Below are positions 1 to 12,606 of a stretch of DNA of 64,000 nucleotides, one piece after another. This stretch comes from Isoetes taiwanensis (lineage: Eukaryota; Streptophyta; Lycopodiopsida; Isoetales; Isoetaceae), in contig JAJEKV010000015.1 of NCBI GenBank assembly GCA_021234155.1, forward strand, positions 2,016,852 to 2,080,851, read 5' to 3'. A program made the position numbers and the translations under genes. The notes below the pieces were generated by a model. That model had not been told where the DNA came from, did no database searches, and saw only the letters and a program-made list of their open reading frames with translations. Each line of letters starts with the position of its first letter. Position 1 is the first letter of the stretch.

Positions 1-609
1 TCACCTGACGAGCGCTAGAATGTAGATTACGTCATTACTAGCAGCGTCACAGATCTAGAGCCTATTAAAGTTGCTCCCATATACAACCCAGCACATGGAC
101 GTGGATAACACTACCCTTACAGATGGATTCTAGCAAAAGCTTGGAAACGTTGTCCATGACGTTAGCAACAGTATAGATAACTTTTTCCAGAATTCGATAG
201 TACCTCCTACCTGGTTGTCCTTTTTGAGCTCCGTAAGGTTGTGCGGGAAGGTATTTTCTGCGAGCCGTCCGTCCGCCACAACATTTTCCAGTTCCTGATG
301 ATTCCATTGTGGTGGCATTGGACACAGCTCTAGATCCAACTACCACTCTGCCCTTCCCCACCCCTGGCGCGGACACAATAGAGGAAGCTATCGGTTCATA
401 TGTCATGTGGCTGAGACTGATGGCATCCATGTCCAGCGTGGAGAAGAGACCCTTCCAGTTCATGTGTAATGTATATGCTCAGAGCTCCAAGGAACCCCTT
501 CAATGAGCAGCAGATGATATTAGAAAATGATTAGCGGGAGACGGCTGGTCCAAGCCAGGTACCATAGCAAGTTGACCAGGGGCACGATCCCCAATGGCTG
601 CTGAATCAC
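1..609. other. No gene recognised
   Basis: No supported gene. A short plus-strand frame at 309-506 contains TIEEAIGSYVMWLR, which loosely recalls a motif in plant CACTA/En-Spm-related proteins. It is too short and isolated to call. Confidence 0.4.
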
Positions 610-1140
610 GTGTTCCTTTTTAACAAATGGATGCCACCACAACTTTCTTCACAAATGGTTATCTCTGATCAGAAGCAAGACGCCCAGAGGGAGGAAGATG
701 GAAGCGGTGATGGGAATCCTCAGGACACTGAGGAAGGTGGAAGTGGAAACGGAGGGGATAAGGATGATCAGAGGGATCAGGGAGATCAGAAGGACCAGCA
801 AGATCAGCAAGATCAGCAGGATCAACAGCATCAGCAAGATCAACGTGATGGAAGAGAGGATGATCACGGAAGCCCAGTTCCAGTGGAACAACTAACGCGA
901 GGGCCCCTTCCCAGCGTAAGCAGAAATCCATGCCCAAGAGATCCAGTTAGACAAAGCCTCGAAGGCTTGTTCCTAGTTGGAGACAAGCTGAGAGAGATGC
1001 AGCCAGGAAGACAGACAAGCTTGGAAATAAGCAGAAGGAAGGGGAGTCTAATGTTACACAAGGCCCCCAAAATTGAACCAGTAGATTTTTTTGTTATGGT
1101 TTGGTGGTGGAAACCAAATCCATTAATCAGTACATGTTAG
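610..1140 (+). other. Low-complexity Asp/Gln-rich reading frame
   Basis: An open frame of 176 codons. The middle (about 680-870) is built from repeats of GATCAGCAA-like units encoding Asp-Gln-Gln runs after a Gly/Asp/Glu-rich stretch. No domain is recognised. The two other plus frames and two minus frames stay open across the same stretch, as expected for a codon-like simple repeat with no stop triplets, so length alone is not evidence of a gene. It may be a decayed retroelement gag or a chance frame. Confidence 0.3.
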
Positions 1141-1239
1141 TGGGTTCAAAAGTTTACAAACCATATCTGGTTATCTAATATGGTTCATCAACATATTTTT
1201 CTAGAGTGATAAGCCGACATTATTTTGTGACATGGTATT

Positions 1240-1735
1240 GAAAGATGGCAATTTTAATTGGTTTTTTTAACAACTTAAACTATTTGATATGTACTATTGT
1301 TCTCTATGTAAAGTTTAGTAGACTGGTATTTGGTCACATTTATCCTCTTTAGTATATTGACATGATAATTTTAAGCACACAATTATCATGATAATTTACA
1401 ATGATTAATCACCAATACACAACGTGGTAAATGATCTTGGTTTAAATATGCTAATATGACTTTTTTTAGCCTAGTTTTCTCAATGGTGCTAAAACATAAT
1501 TATTTTACTTGGTTTTTCCAACAACTTAAAATGCCTATTACGAACGAATGTTTAGTATTTCAAGTTTAATAGAATGGTATTTGATCGCATCTCTCTTCCT
1601 AAGTATGAATCAGTAAAGTATTCAGTTATTTTTAGCAATTAATGGTCAATATATAACGTGGTAAACTGACATGGTTTAAATTTATTAATACTTAAATTTG
1701 TTAATACAAGTTTTTTTTCTATGATCTCAAATAGT
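1240..1735. repeat. Diverged tandem duplication, about 253 bp per unit
   Basis: The unit starting near 1240 recurs near 1493. Shared landmarks in the same order are TTGGTTTTT followed by AACAACTTAAA, a GTATTTGRTC block, AACGTGGTAAA, and a GGTTTAAAT motif. AT-rich and non-coding. The copies differ by many substitutions and indels, so the duplication is old. Confidence 0.6.
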
Positions 1736-2983
1736 TAATCAATACATTAATCAATACGATTTTGAAACTGTGTATGCATGCCTAAACAATATCAAATCAA
1801 TATCAATAAAAACAGTCTTGGTATCACTAGTATTTTCATGCAATGCCTAAAAACTAAAATCTCAATTATCATACTCTGCCAATAAGGAAAGAAAGCAAAC
1901 CCCATACTTAAATCTTCAGAAAAGCCACTCTAGAGTGCAGAATTGAATTTGCCCAATTGGGAGAACTATGGGTTTTGAACCCACAAAACCGTTTTACATG
2001 TTTACACCTTTAAATGCTCATGATCTAATAAGGTGTCTGGACATCAGGGTAGCTCCAGCATACAAAAGAGCATGCAAGCAAAGGCAAAAGGCCGTCGCAG
2101 CAAAGTCCCCAGGATTTGGGTCTTTGTGGACTTAGTGTCTGACCAAAGTGGGAACATATGCTAGAAAAAGCTGTGCAACTACAAGGAGCTCTGCAAATCG
2201 GCATTTCAGAAAATCTATATGCTGAAGATCCGCTGAAGCAATTACTCTACTTGGCCAAAGTGAGAACCTGGAATAAAAATATTAGTCTGGAAAGCAAATG
2301 GTGCACTTAAACAAATAGAACCCAGAGGACCTTATCTGCCATCGGAAGCTTACTACCCTCCCACACATATAGTGCAAACCAGAAAGCCTAAGCCGAGAAA
2401 GCAAGCCGAGAAAGCATCATATGCTATTAGCAGAGAAAAACTGTGTTGATGATGTTTGCAAACAAAAAACTCACAAGAGGAGCAGATTACGATCCAAATC
2501 CGAGATTAACAACTGACAACAACAAACCCACTTCTTTTTCAGCTGGATTAGTGCAAGCAATGTGCTCTATGAAAATAAAAAACAGAAAATCCTCTTCGTC
2601 CTTTGTATCATTTTGTGCTGAGGATAAGTGCTACAGGTTTTCCTCATTGAAATTTGCCCTATTTCGGCCGGACACATTTTTTTTACATCATTGCTAGACT
2701 GAACGCTAGAAGCCGAACCTTAGTATGAACAAGAAGTAAAAAAATGTGGAAGAAACTCAATCAACATATACCTGGCCGAGCGTCAACATCCCACCTCAAT
2801 AGCTTGCACCTCGGCCTCTAAAAAATATTCAAGTTCAAAATCATCAGAATGGCTTTCTGTGCAAGAAGAGAGATTAAGGGAGCTGAATAGTGTAAAAGTT
2901 TCTCTCTATAAGCAAACATTTACCTGCTAGAGTGCCGGATTTAGGGCAGTAGCCATGGCGCATCGCTGAATCCACGACATATT
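1736..2983. other. Gene-poor stretch left of the LTR element
   Basis: AT-rich and non-coding as far as can be seen. Only short frames without recognisable domains occur, the longest being 84 codons at 2443-2697. No repeat boundary was found before the LTR starting at 2984. Confidence 0.4.
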
Positions 2984-3154
2984 TGTGGCGTTCGGTACGA
3001 TTATCACGGTCCCGGGGCGTATCTTGCATCTTTGCCTCGTCAGCGTACCGCCACCGGCGGCCCGGCGTGTGCCCGGCGTATTGAGCTAGTAGCCCCTAGG
3101 GGCAACTTGCTAGGTATGTGCATTTCTTATTAATGTGCACATGCACATTATTAA

Positions 3155-3245
3155 GGTGCACACATTTCCATGTGGGCCCATTTAGGTGCACACACTTCCA
3201 TGTGGGCACATTTGGGTGCACACATTTCCATGTGGGCACATTTGG
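3155..3245 (+). repeat. Three tandem U3 units of about 30 bp
   Basis: Three copies of GTGCACACATTTCCATGTGG, each followed by GCCC or GCAC and ATTTG or ATTTA, lie in the left LTR upstream of its TATA-like box. The right LTR has the corresponding set near 13400-13490. Position and repetition suggest LTR enhancer units; that function is inferred. Confidence 0.65.
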
Positions 3246-3335
3246 CCACCTAGCTATTAAAGGCAAGTGGGCCCATTCCCAATTATCCCACATGCCTAAA
3301 GGGGATAATTGGAAACCCTAGCCTAACCCCTTGCC

Positions 3336-3342
3336 TATTTAA
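3336..3342 (+). promoter_or_regulatory. TATA-like box in the 5' LTR
   Basis: TATTTAA in the context TTGCCTATTTAAGTAGG, conserved in the other LTR at 13585-13591. It lies downstream of the tandem U3 units, as expected for a retrotransposon promoter. Confidence 0.45.
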
Positions 3343-4603
3343 GTAGGAGAACCCTAACTTGCCCATTTTTCGTTCCTAGGGTTTTAGAGCTCTGTTTTGG
3401 CTGCCCCAAGGGTCAAAACCGCCTCCCAGACTCTGTCTGAGAGAATCGCACCATTAGTTTCCCTTGATTCGAGCATTTTGCCGGGGATGGTGGGAGTTCG
3501 AGGCGGGAGGAGTGAGCCAAGGATCAGGTATTTGGTCAATTTAATAGCCTAAACCATCTTCTAGTCATTGAATCAGTAGGTTTAGCCTATTAAATTGCCC
3601 ATAGCAGCCCTCTAGATATCTAGATACCAGACTCTAACTAAAGAACCTAACTCTATGATATAGATTAGATATAGTTCTTTAGTTCTTCTGTGATGTATAT
3701 GGATGATGTATCTCTATGAACTCCTTGTATTGGGAAGGGGGGTAGAGACCTAAAGCTTGGTAGTAGATGCTCCTAGATTAGCCTCTCTAGCACACTATAG
3801 ATTCGACTGTGTGCAATAACCAAACACTGGTTGTGGGTGAAGGGGGCGGGGACTGGCTAAGAAGGAGATTCGTGTCACGACTCTTGAGCGATCCCTCACG
3901 GTGTGTAAGGCCCTCTGGGGATCATTGTGACTAGGTCTAATGGCTTACCAGCGAGTGTGGGTAGGCATGGGCTCAACGCGGAAGTGAAGTGGTGTTCATG
4001 ACTTTCAGTGGGTTTAGTCGAATAAGGCGGTGGCCCTCTAGTCACCTTGAGTCCTGGCATGGAGATCTTTGGAGGGGAGTGATCCTACGCCCCATCCGGG
4101 GCGGGAGATGCAACCCGGGAATAGCCCCTTTGGCTATGCATCCGTGAGGGCTTCTGATTCAGTCCAGACACTTTTCAGCCTACTACGCAAAAGTGTGCAG
4201 GGAGGCGGATGGAGTGGACAACCCTAAGCCATGTTCTTATGCGACCAAATCCATTTTGCCATTGCATGCGCAATGAAGGGAACCCAAGCCGTCGGTCATC
4301 CCTTGTCCCGAGGCCTTGGGTAGGATCATTATGTATGATCTTGATCATTGTCTATGCAGATGTGGATGCACCACCGCCGAGGTGGATATGTGATTATGTT
4401 GTATCTTGACATGTATGTTCGCTTCCCGACTAGGTAGGCCTGAGGGAAGGCGGGGTAAATGACCCCTTCATTCTTCCCACTGGAACTCATCAAGGTTCGT
4501 GTGATACGTGGAAGAGCCTGTGTCGATTATGCTGGTATGGGGGATGAACTCTGTTTGTATGCGGTCTGCGGGCACATTATATGAGTAAAGGGGCGTCCAC
4601 GAT

Positions 4604-4614
4604 TGGTATCGAGC
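4604..4614 (+). promoter_or_regulatory. Primer-binding site, first copy
   Basis: TGGTATCGAGC starts two bases after the LTR end. It matches TGGTATCAGAGC, the usual complement of plant initiator-Met tRNA, with one base missing. Confidence 0.7.
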
Positions 4615-5036
4615 AATGTTCTTGGAGACCAAGAGCAAAAGCAGCGGCCATGCTCCCAATAGTACTAACTTGATAGGATCCTCAAACCTCGAAAAGTGGA
4701 AATTTTTTCTCATTTTTGTAGTATATGCTAAGCTAGTAACAAGTTAAGCGAATGAGAGCATAAAAAGACAAAAATTAGTGAGCCAAATAGGATGGTCTCA
4801 CACGTCGCGCCAAGACAGATAATGAAGATCTCATTTTCAGCCTGGGCGCAATGTGTGAGACATTGCTTCTAGAGCATGTTAAAAAGTTATGAATTTCAAA
4901 AAAAGTAGCTGGGTAGGGAACTCATCAAGGTTGCAGTGATACGTGGAGGGCAAGATGCTCGGTAGCCTAGTATGGGGGATGAACTCCATTTTGTATCTTG
5001 ATGCGGGCGCATATATATGAGTAGGGGACGTCACAG

Positions 5037-5048
5037 TGGTATCAGAGC
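5037..5048 (+). promoter_or_regulatory. Primer-binding site, second and intact copy
   Basis: TGGTATCAGAGC follows the duplicated LTR end (GTCACA) after one base. It is a full match to the initiator-Met tRNA type site. Confidence 0.75.
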
Positions 5049-5354
5049 AATGTTCTTGGAGACCAAGAGCAAAGCACTGGCCATGCTCCCAATAGTACTA
5101 ACTTGATAGGATCCTCAAACCTCGAAAAGTGGGAAATTTTTTTCTCATTTTTGTAGTATATGCTAAGCTAGTAACAAGTTAAGCGAATGAGAGCATAAAA
5201 AGACAAAAATTAGTGAGCCAAATAGGATGGTCTCTACGCGTCAGCGCCAAAACGGATAATGAAGATCTCATCTCATTTTCAGCACAGAGCAATGTGTGAG
5301 ACATTGCTTCTAGAGCATGTTAAAAAGTTATGAATTTCAAAAAAAGTAGCTGGG

Positions 5355-5510
5355 TAATTCGAATTCTAGCCTAGGAATTAGCTAGATTAGTCTATTTCAA
5401 TCTATTTTAACCTCATCTTAAAAGAATTCCATGCTGGCGAATCGAACCTCCCACCCTGAGGGTTGAACCAAAAAACCCCGTGCAAAACCAACCAAGGCGG
5501 GCATCGTTTG
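5355..5510 (-). mobile_element. Candidate tRNA-derived SINE
   Basis: On the minus strand, GGTTCGATTCG (near 5448-5460) matches the pol III B box. An A-box-like CCTTGGTTGGTTTTGCACGG lies about 40 bases upstream. The region between can be drawn as a loose tRNA-like fold but not a clean cloverleaf, so a SINE head is likelier than a working tRNA. Downstream it runs into an AT-rich body ending near the duplicated leader. Confidence 0.35.
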
Positions 5511-7093
5511 TGTTTGAATTATAATTCTTAATTAAATTTAAGCTTTAATAATGTTAGATAATATTAATGGCCAAGCACCCTTAAGCTAGATAGAGACAGC
5601 ATTTGGATAGACACCAAGACTCGTCGACATGGCGCTAGCGCAAGCAGACCATTTCGACTTCCTCGACAAGGCAAAAGCGGTAGGAGAAAAAGGAGGAAGA
5701 AGGAAACAAAGAAAGGAGAGAGGGCGAGCGAGGCGGGGAGGCCAAGGGTCAAGCGGCGGAAAGAGGAGGCGGCTGGTCAACATTTTGAAGACTCAACAAC
5801 CTGCATGATACACGCCAAGAGAGTAACACTAATGAAGAAGGACATGCGACTTGCCGACTACATCAAAGATGAGCCTTATTAATTTAAGTAAATGATAAAA
5901 TTTTGTTTAATACAAAGTGTTTTAGAGTAAATTATAAGTGTATGAAGTTACTTAATTAAGTCGAGTTAGTAAGTTTTAGCTTTTGTTTTAGTCAAAGCAG
6001 ACATCCTAGGCCAATTGAGAGGATGTCTCATGCGTCGCGCCGGGGACAAGAAAATGAAAAGTTCATTATCGGTGCGGCAGCGTGTGAACCATCTTTGGTG
6101 AGACCATGCCCCAAAGTGCCCAAAAGCTGCTCCAAAATCGACCAAATAAAGGGGTCAATTCTGCCTAACTTCGGCGAATCTAGCAAAATTACACCCTTAG
6201 ATCACCAAATTGGACAAGTTTAACCCATTTAGAGCCAATGTCTCTGCACACACGTCGCCGGGGATGAGGAAAATGAAAAGTTCATTATTGCGGGCGCAAT
6301 GTATGAACCTCAAACTTTGAACCTCCATAACTTGAGCTCTGAGCTCCAAATGCCCTGAAATTTGTTGCAATAGGACCGTTAGACAGCCTAGAATCCATTT
6401 ATGACCTCAAATTAGGATAGAAGTGTCAAACCTCATCTCAAAATGACCAAAATTGCTCAAAACCCTTGAATTGTTTTCCCAAAGCGTGGTGCAATGCGTA
6501 AATAGAAGCATACCCCATTAGTACCTGCATAAGTATTGCTCTCGGCTCAAAGCTAATGCCTTACTCCTAGATAGAAGTGCCCAAGAACACCCCTTTGTTA
6601 TAGTCATCTAGACCTCGGCATAGCAACCCCAAGTCCAAGCTGACCGGTACATCACCTACTGCTCATGCCAAAGACATAAACCTTGACCTAGTTCATTGTC
6701 CTTCTAATAGAGTTTGACTTATACAGCCCGCCACATTGACCTCCCTATTGCCGGGATACCTAGAAAGGAGCTAGAGTCTAGAGCTGCCCAAGTCACTCCA
6801 TGTGTAGGGTGGACTCCCCAAACCAACTTTGCTAGGACCTTAGGTATGCCTCAAACATCATGGAGGTTTTGCAAAACAACCCTCATTTCATACCATACCA
6901 CCGTCCCTAATGTCCATAGACTTGGAGATTATAGATATGTCTCGATATCTTTTGCTCGAGCCATCTTGCTTGCTTATAGAGCCCAAAATGTTGTAGGAGA
7001 GCCCTTCAAGTAGACCCTTAGACTCTAGAATATCGAGCATTGCTTTTTTTTGAAGTCTGAGGGCGAGCCATAGAAGAGCTAGAGCGCAACTTC

Positions 7094-7708
7094 TTGAAGA
7101 CATCGAGGTCCCGGCCGATGTCTGAAGACCAGGATAAGGAGAGGGAGGCCAAAAAGCGGGGACAAGAGAGGGAAGCACTGGCGACAAACACCTCAATGCG
7201 ACAAGCGAGTAGAACGAGGACACCACCGGCCTATCATCAATCTTCACCAAATGGGAAGAATATTGGTAACCAAGCGGCATCAAGAATTTTTCTAGATGTC
7301 AACCTCCCGACTACCCGCGTCGGGGGAGCTCACACGGGAAAAGAGGATCACGGCGCCTTCACCAACTTCGGCGTACATGAGTTTCAAATGGAAGAGCGCC
7401 AAGGCAACAAAATACAGTGCGGGAAGGCGTTAGACATCGATGCGGCGTTAGCATCACGAGCTAGGGCAGAGGGCATAATCTTCGTCGGCGAGAGAGAAGT
7501 CATGGCGACCGCGAGGGAGTGTATAGAAATCGGAGGGAAGACAACCCACGACCTTGCAGCCCGGCAAGCCCTGGCGAATGTCATGCACAGCGTCAACAAA
7601 GGAGCAACCAAGCTAGGCAACCACGAAGCACCTAAGGATGACGGGGCGAACTTCGGCTCCCTTGCACCCGGGAGAACTTTCATCGGTTCCAAAAGTAGGA
7701 GACCATGA
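7094..7708 (+). CDS. Hypothetical 204-aa frame inside the LARD-like element
   Basis: This is the longest frame in the element interior. It is charged in its first part (EDQDKEREAKKRGQEREA) and has no zinc knuckle, protease or polymerase motif. An overlapping minus-strand frame of 102 codons stays open at 7384-7692, so the region has a general stop-poor composition. It could be a relic of gag or another element protein, or chance. Confidence 0.2.
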   Translation: MKTSRSRPMSEDQDKEREAKKRGQEREALATNTSMRQASRTRTPPAYHQSSPNGKNIGNQAASRIFLDVNLPTTRVGGAHTGKEDHGAFTNFGVHEFQMEERQGNKIQCGKALDIDAALASRARAEGIIFVGEREVMATARECIEIGGKTTHDLAARQALANVMHSVNKGATKLGNHEAPKDDGANFGSLAPGRTFIGSKSRRP

Positions 7709-10700
7709 GGGAGAGGAGGCGATATCGGGGAAGGAACATCTCAACTTGAAGGCCTATATCGGCATTAGGGGCAAGATCAAGGAGGAGAATATTCCTTTCG
7801 AACAAAATTAGGACCGAAACACCTAGAAACCAAAGGAAGGGCGACCTTCGGCGTCGGCCAAGGAGTCAAGGAGACTTCCGAATGGATAGGACCCAAAGGG
7901 CCGGAGGGAGAGCGACCTAGCCAGCGGTACAAATCCGCAAAAGGCAACCGAAGGAGCTAGGGTAGGTGCAATGGAGATGACCACACTTCGAGGGCGGGGA
8001 GAGGCACCTCCGGAATGAAGCAAAGCCAAGCAGCGAAGTCGCACTTTCGAGAAATTCAAACTGCGGAGGAATGACAATGCACGCCTACCAACCATGATCT
8101 CGAGCTTGAAGACATTCAAGAGCGCCCGGCCGCAATAGCAGGTGATCCTACTCAACCGATCAATGGCACCGCACATCGCCGACAACCTTACAGCGACACA
8201 CTTTGCATATAGGGGCGTTGGCGGTCACCGCATTCCTACGGCCGGACATACACATTAAGGAGGAACATCCTTTTCAAGGGATCACATTGCCGAACACTCG
8301 CCAAGCTTGGGGTGAGAGCTCGGATCAGACATGAAGCTCAACAATAGTAGCAGCATCTCAAGGAATCCGAGTCAACGAGCGAAGAAGATGCAACAAAAAG
8401 CGAAGGATCAAAGCGATAGGAGGAGGAAACCCTAAAAGGAGTATAAACATTTAAGTAGATCTTCGTAGTTGTTTTGAAAAAATGGATGAATTAAAATCCC
8501 AATGTAAATGCGTATATATGTCTATTGTATATCTAGGGTGCTCCACAGATATAGTGGAGAAACATGAGTTTAAAGTCATGTTTTATAGATTTAAGCGCTT
8601 AGATCGGGGAAGCTCCTTCACCGACTACCAAATGAGGAAGCAAGGAAGCACAACTATAGCCCAAGATCAAAATGGAAGAGCAAGTACGAGGAGAAGCGGC
8701 CCAGGAGGCCAAGCAAACCGACTCCAAACACTTCGGAAGTGCCCTCAAGTAGAAGACGGCTCGTCCACCCAATGTCAGAACAAGAGACAACACCGGTCAC
8801 ATCAGGCGCACGGGACATCGTCGGGGCGCAACACTACCTCTTGTGGCAGCGGCAACACTTGATGAACTTATGACCGACAACAATAGAAGGAGAGCGACCG
8901 ACATCAACGAGCCAACTAAGAAGGCAACATCTCGGCGACCATAATTCCACCTTGTGGTAATATAGGGTGATGCGCTAGGACACGTGTATTAGATGGGAGG
9001 CACTTACGAACGAAAAGACGCTTCTACGGGGAGATATGCCTTCAACAACTAGGTGATGGCTTAGCCGTCGGTACTCCTACCAGTAATTAGAAGAAAAGAA
9101 TCCGTCATTATCTCCGACATGTGGGACATCAAATGCCCAAAGGTAGAAGCATTCGACACCTTAGCGACAAAGGATAGCAAGCTGAAGCACCTTGGCAAAA
9201 AGAGAGTTCAAGATAATAGCGAGGGCTATTCAGCGACAAGAGTATATCTAAGGCAAGTACTTCAACTCAAAGGGTCAAGCTGCGCAGATATGGGGGATCC
9301 ATCACCCCGAACAACATAGCCAGGGGAGGGAGAGCCATGATGCTTTACTTGCGGAGGAGGCCGACATGCATAGAGGACAAAGGTCGAACTGAAAGGCGGA
9401 GAGGTGCTGTAACCGACTTCTTCCACGAGCTCCCTAGAGGCAACAAGAGGATCAAAGCCCGGCGAGCACAAGCAAAAGCCAGGAAGGTACCTCAAGACAA
9501 GAAGAGGCGGCATAGCATTGTGGAAGCGTGACAACGCGTCAAACCATGTGATCGAGGGATCAAACAAGGAAGATTGGAAGGCTTCGATGGAGAAACAACT
9601 AGGTAAGGCCAGGCGAGCCGATGGCTAACATCGCGGACTTGCATGCAGCAGTGAACAAGGATGGGCCGATTCAAAGAACAAGCTGCGAGAAGAGAACAAC
9701 TCGAGGAGGAGTATAGCCAAAGGAAGCGCACAACCTCAAAGAGATGCCTCAAATAGCTTCAAAGTATCATGAAGGAGGAACAATTACCTTTAGAAACGGG
9801 GATTAAAGGGTGACGGAGAAATGTCGAAGCATCAGCGACCGACACACCTTTAGTTAGAATGTGATGCAAGCGGTTGTGCCATAGCAGACAAACATCGGAG
9901 GGCCCAAGTATATCAACAAGTCACCCGGAATATGGTACGTACAAATAGGAGGATATAGATCATCAATACCATTACAGGAGGAACAGATGACATCGCCCGA
10001 GGGGAGTAGGTGTGCAACTTCGAAGGGAGGCACAAGGGGGACCTAATAGCTCTAGTAGTAATTTTTAATTATGTAAGCTATATGTTTTGCATGTATAGTT
10101 CCCTTGTTATTCCTCCCTCCCATAGCGTAACGGATCAAAGGAAGAGATGTCGGGCAATTTGTAGGGGTGAAGCAATCAACATCCTCAACACTCTTACGGC
10201 AACCGCGATAGCGACAAGAGGACTTCGGCGTATGAGACCTCGATGGAGTCGAAGAAACAATATAGGATCTGAAGTCATTAGCTGCCAAGACAAAGAGTTC
10301 AAGATGAAAGATCTTTTTCAAGCGCCACCTTCGGGCTTTTGGCGGCATGGAAGATTTCAAGTGATCAACTACACCATCAAGCCACCAGCAATGAGTGGCT
10401 TTCTAGCAACAAAGTCAACCTCTGCATCAAAGAGGAGCCACCGTCAAAAGGCCCTGAAGTATCGGCGACTTCGGGAAGAAGCGTTACCTTGCACGCTTCA
10501 AGCGAACCTTGGCGGATGAGCTTCTAGCAAGCTCAAGGATCTAAGGCCATGGGGCCTAGTAGGTTAAATGTAGGGATGGTAACATCCATATTGGGTTTAG
10601 AAGGCATTTCCCGATATTCTCGTTGAAAGGATTGCCCCAATATTGAGCTAAAAGCGTCAAGGATTGGGGAAGGAAAGCATAGGAGTGACTAAAATTATAC

Positions 10701-12606
10701 GATTGTTAACGACCATCCAGCGTATTGAAACCACTTGGTGAGATTGATCTCCTCGCTAAGAAGGAATCATTATTAGGATAATTGTTGACCATGTATAAAT
10801 CTAGTACCTCCAAAAGAATAATCAATTGAAAGAAAAGAAGTAATCTAACAAGAAAGGCCAACATTACGATGACATCAATTCGATTGGTAGGAATATTCAA
10901 GAGTTTAAATAACTAAGAAAGGGAGAATCTCTAGAATATAAAAAGAATAATACATGTAAGGTACATCTAAAATAAAATTATAGTAATCAAATAGTCTTTT
11001 TGAGACAAAAGGAATTGTCGTCATGACAAAACCTTGTGGTTTGGAATCGTTCTAACTAAGTAGGTAACCCAGTAACTATATTGAAAGAAATGATAACATA
11101 ATATGTGCATCCATCTTAGATGGTTATATAGGTTAGCTAAGGCTAGTAAATTAATGTGCTAAGTAAAGAAGCATATAACCTCTTAAGGGGAGAGAATAGA
11201 TATGGCGTTGTGTACAGCGTCATTGAAGGAATCTTGAGGACCATTTTCTTTTTGAAGAAAGTGGGAGCGATACTTGCATCGAATTGAAGTGACCCGTAGA
11301 ATAGAGTTCACTCGCAATGGCGAAGCGAATAGGCGTAAGATAGATACCTTATTGCAGGAGGCCTTCAGCGTGCGAGGCGGCGTAGTAGCTAACTACACCA
11401 ATGAAGTGGAGCAAAAGTATGGGAACAATGCAACGACCAAGTCATCTCCAAATTACTTCGGCCATGGCTCAATGGGGGATCGTTCTAGCCTTAGGTAAGG
11501 TAATGGCATGTATTATAAGCTTTAATGTGTCTTATTGATAAGTTAAATATAGATCCTAATAACTGGATAGAAATTTTTGTACGTATATGTATCATAGGGA
11601 AATAAGTCAAATAACAACGGTAATGTGAGGTAGCATCTTAATTAATCCTTCGCAAGGATGCAATCCCTTCCAAGGATAGCTATATGACCTCGGGTGCTTA
11701 TAAATATGGATAAATATAAATAGAAAATAGAATTCAGATATACTTAAGTGCATCTTAGGGATATACTTCAAAGGGTAATGCAGGACCCAAGGAAGAGAAT
11801 AAGAAGCACATCTAATTCTTGTGTATGATAATTAAAATCTTGTTTATGTAACAATAGGTCTAAATCGGAGTTATTGTTTAAATAATCGCGATCTAAAAGC
11901 CGTTAAATATTGTGAAGCTTAGAGCAAATGTAATTGTACTATCGGAAGTAATGTATCCGATACTATGATAATGTTAATTCATAAATATTACCTTAGGGTA
12001 ATTATGTTAATCACATGCATTAAAGGAGCGGCAAAAAAAAACTCGGGGGCATGTCGATTTGTGTTTAGATTAGTTTCATGTGTAGTTAAAATTAATCGCA
12101 TGCAACCTATGCCAGTATAATTAAGCATGCGTATTTACAGATGATGGGACCACTACGGTGATCTCTAGGGCGTGGTGTAATGTCAATGTAGGCATGACCA
12201 AGCGCGCTTGGATGAGTGGAAGGTAGATTAGAAAGTCTACTTCTGTTCCCGCGAGTAGGCGACCTCGAAGAAAGGAGGTCATTGAGGAATGCATCGATAG
12301 GAAAAGCACCTCTAGCCCTATATATGCTTTGATAGGAGGAATCGGCCTTCCGCCCCATATCGGGAAGGACCTATCCTCCACGTTGGGCAACTAGGGTGTA
12401 GGCATGGCGGCATATAGGCATATAGGTCTTTGTCTCCTGGCCATAATGGAAGATCCACCCTCTTCCTATCTTAGGAGATTAACCATGCATCCATGTAGAT
12501 AGGTGGGGTGGTCACCATATAACCAAAATTTTATTAATAATTAATAATAGGTAGTGTCGGCACCTGCTTGGGCCAATAGGCGCTCGGAGGCAAGGAGGTC
12601 AAGCTA

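Larger units (their letters stand above)
2984..4601 (+). repeat. 5' LTR
   Basis: The left LTR is about 1618 bp. It aligns along its whole length with 13229-14867, for example GGTCCCGGGGCGTATCTTG near the start and GATGAACTCTGTTTGTATGC near the end. It begins TGTGGCGTTCGG and ends GGGCGTCCACG, where CCACA is expected. A TATTTAA box at 3336-3342 followed by GTAGGAGAACCC is a plausible U3 core promoter. Confidence 0.8.
4482..5356 (+). repeat. 435-bp tandem duplication of the LTR/leader junction
   Basis: Unit 1 (4482-4916) and unit 2 (4917-5356) both run from GGAACTCATCAAGG, through the LTR end, primer-binding site and first part of the leader, to AAAAAGTAGCTGGGTA. The element thus carries the end of its 5' LTR and its primer-binding site twice. 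Unit 2 has the more intact primer-binding site (TGGTATCAGAGC). Confidence 0.85.
4796..6308 (+). repeat. Four copies of a hairpin-forming leader motif
   Basis: Copies lie at about 4796-4860, 5231-5305, 6025-6090 and 6241-6308. The first has arms TCTCACACGTCGCGCC and GGGCGCAATGTGTGAGA, which pair apart from a few positions, around a core with AATGAAGATCTCATT. Copies 1 and 2 are part of the 435-bp duplication. Copies 3 and 4 are more diverged, with core AAAATGAAAAGTTCATTAT, but keep the CGTCGC left arm and a right arm reading GTGTGAA or GTATGAA. The position just after the primer-binding site is where packaging or dimerisation signals usually lie. Confidence 0.55.

Noticed and set aside
65-463. 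132-codon minus-strand frame
   Set aside because: No domain or codon-like pattern, and overlapping frames are open on both strands; treated as chance.
649-937. Minus-strand frames rich in Leu/Ile and in Asp/Pro opposite the Asp-Gln repeat
   Set aside because: Shadow frames of a simple GATCAG-type repeat; the apparent membrane segment comes from the repeat alone.
5440-5510. A working tRNA gene on the minus strand
   Set aside because: A B box is present, but no clean acceptor stem or anticodon arm can be drawn; a SINE head is likelier.
7384-8185. Minus-strand frames of 102 and 120 codons inside the LTR element
   Set aside because: Antisense to other open frames, without domains; a compositional effect.
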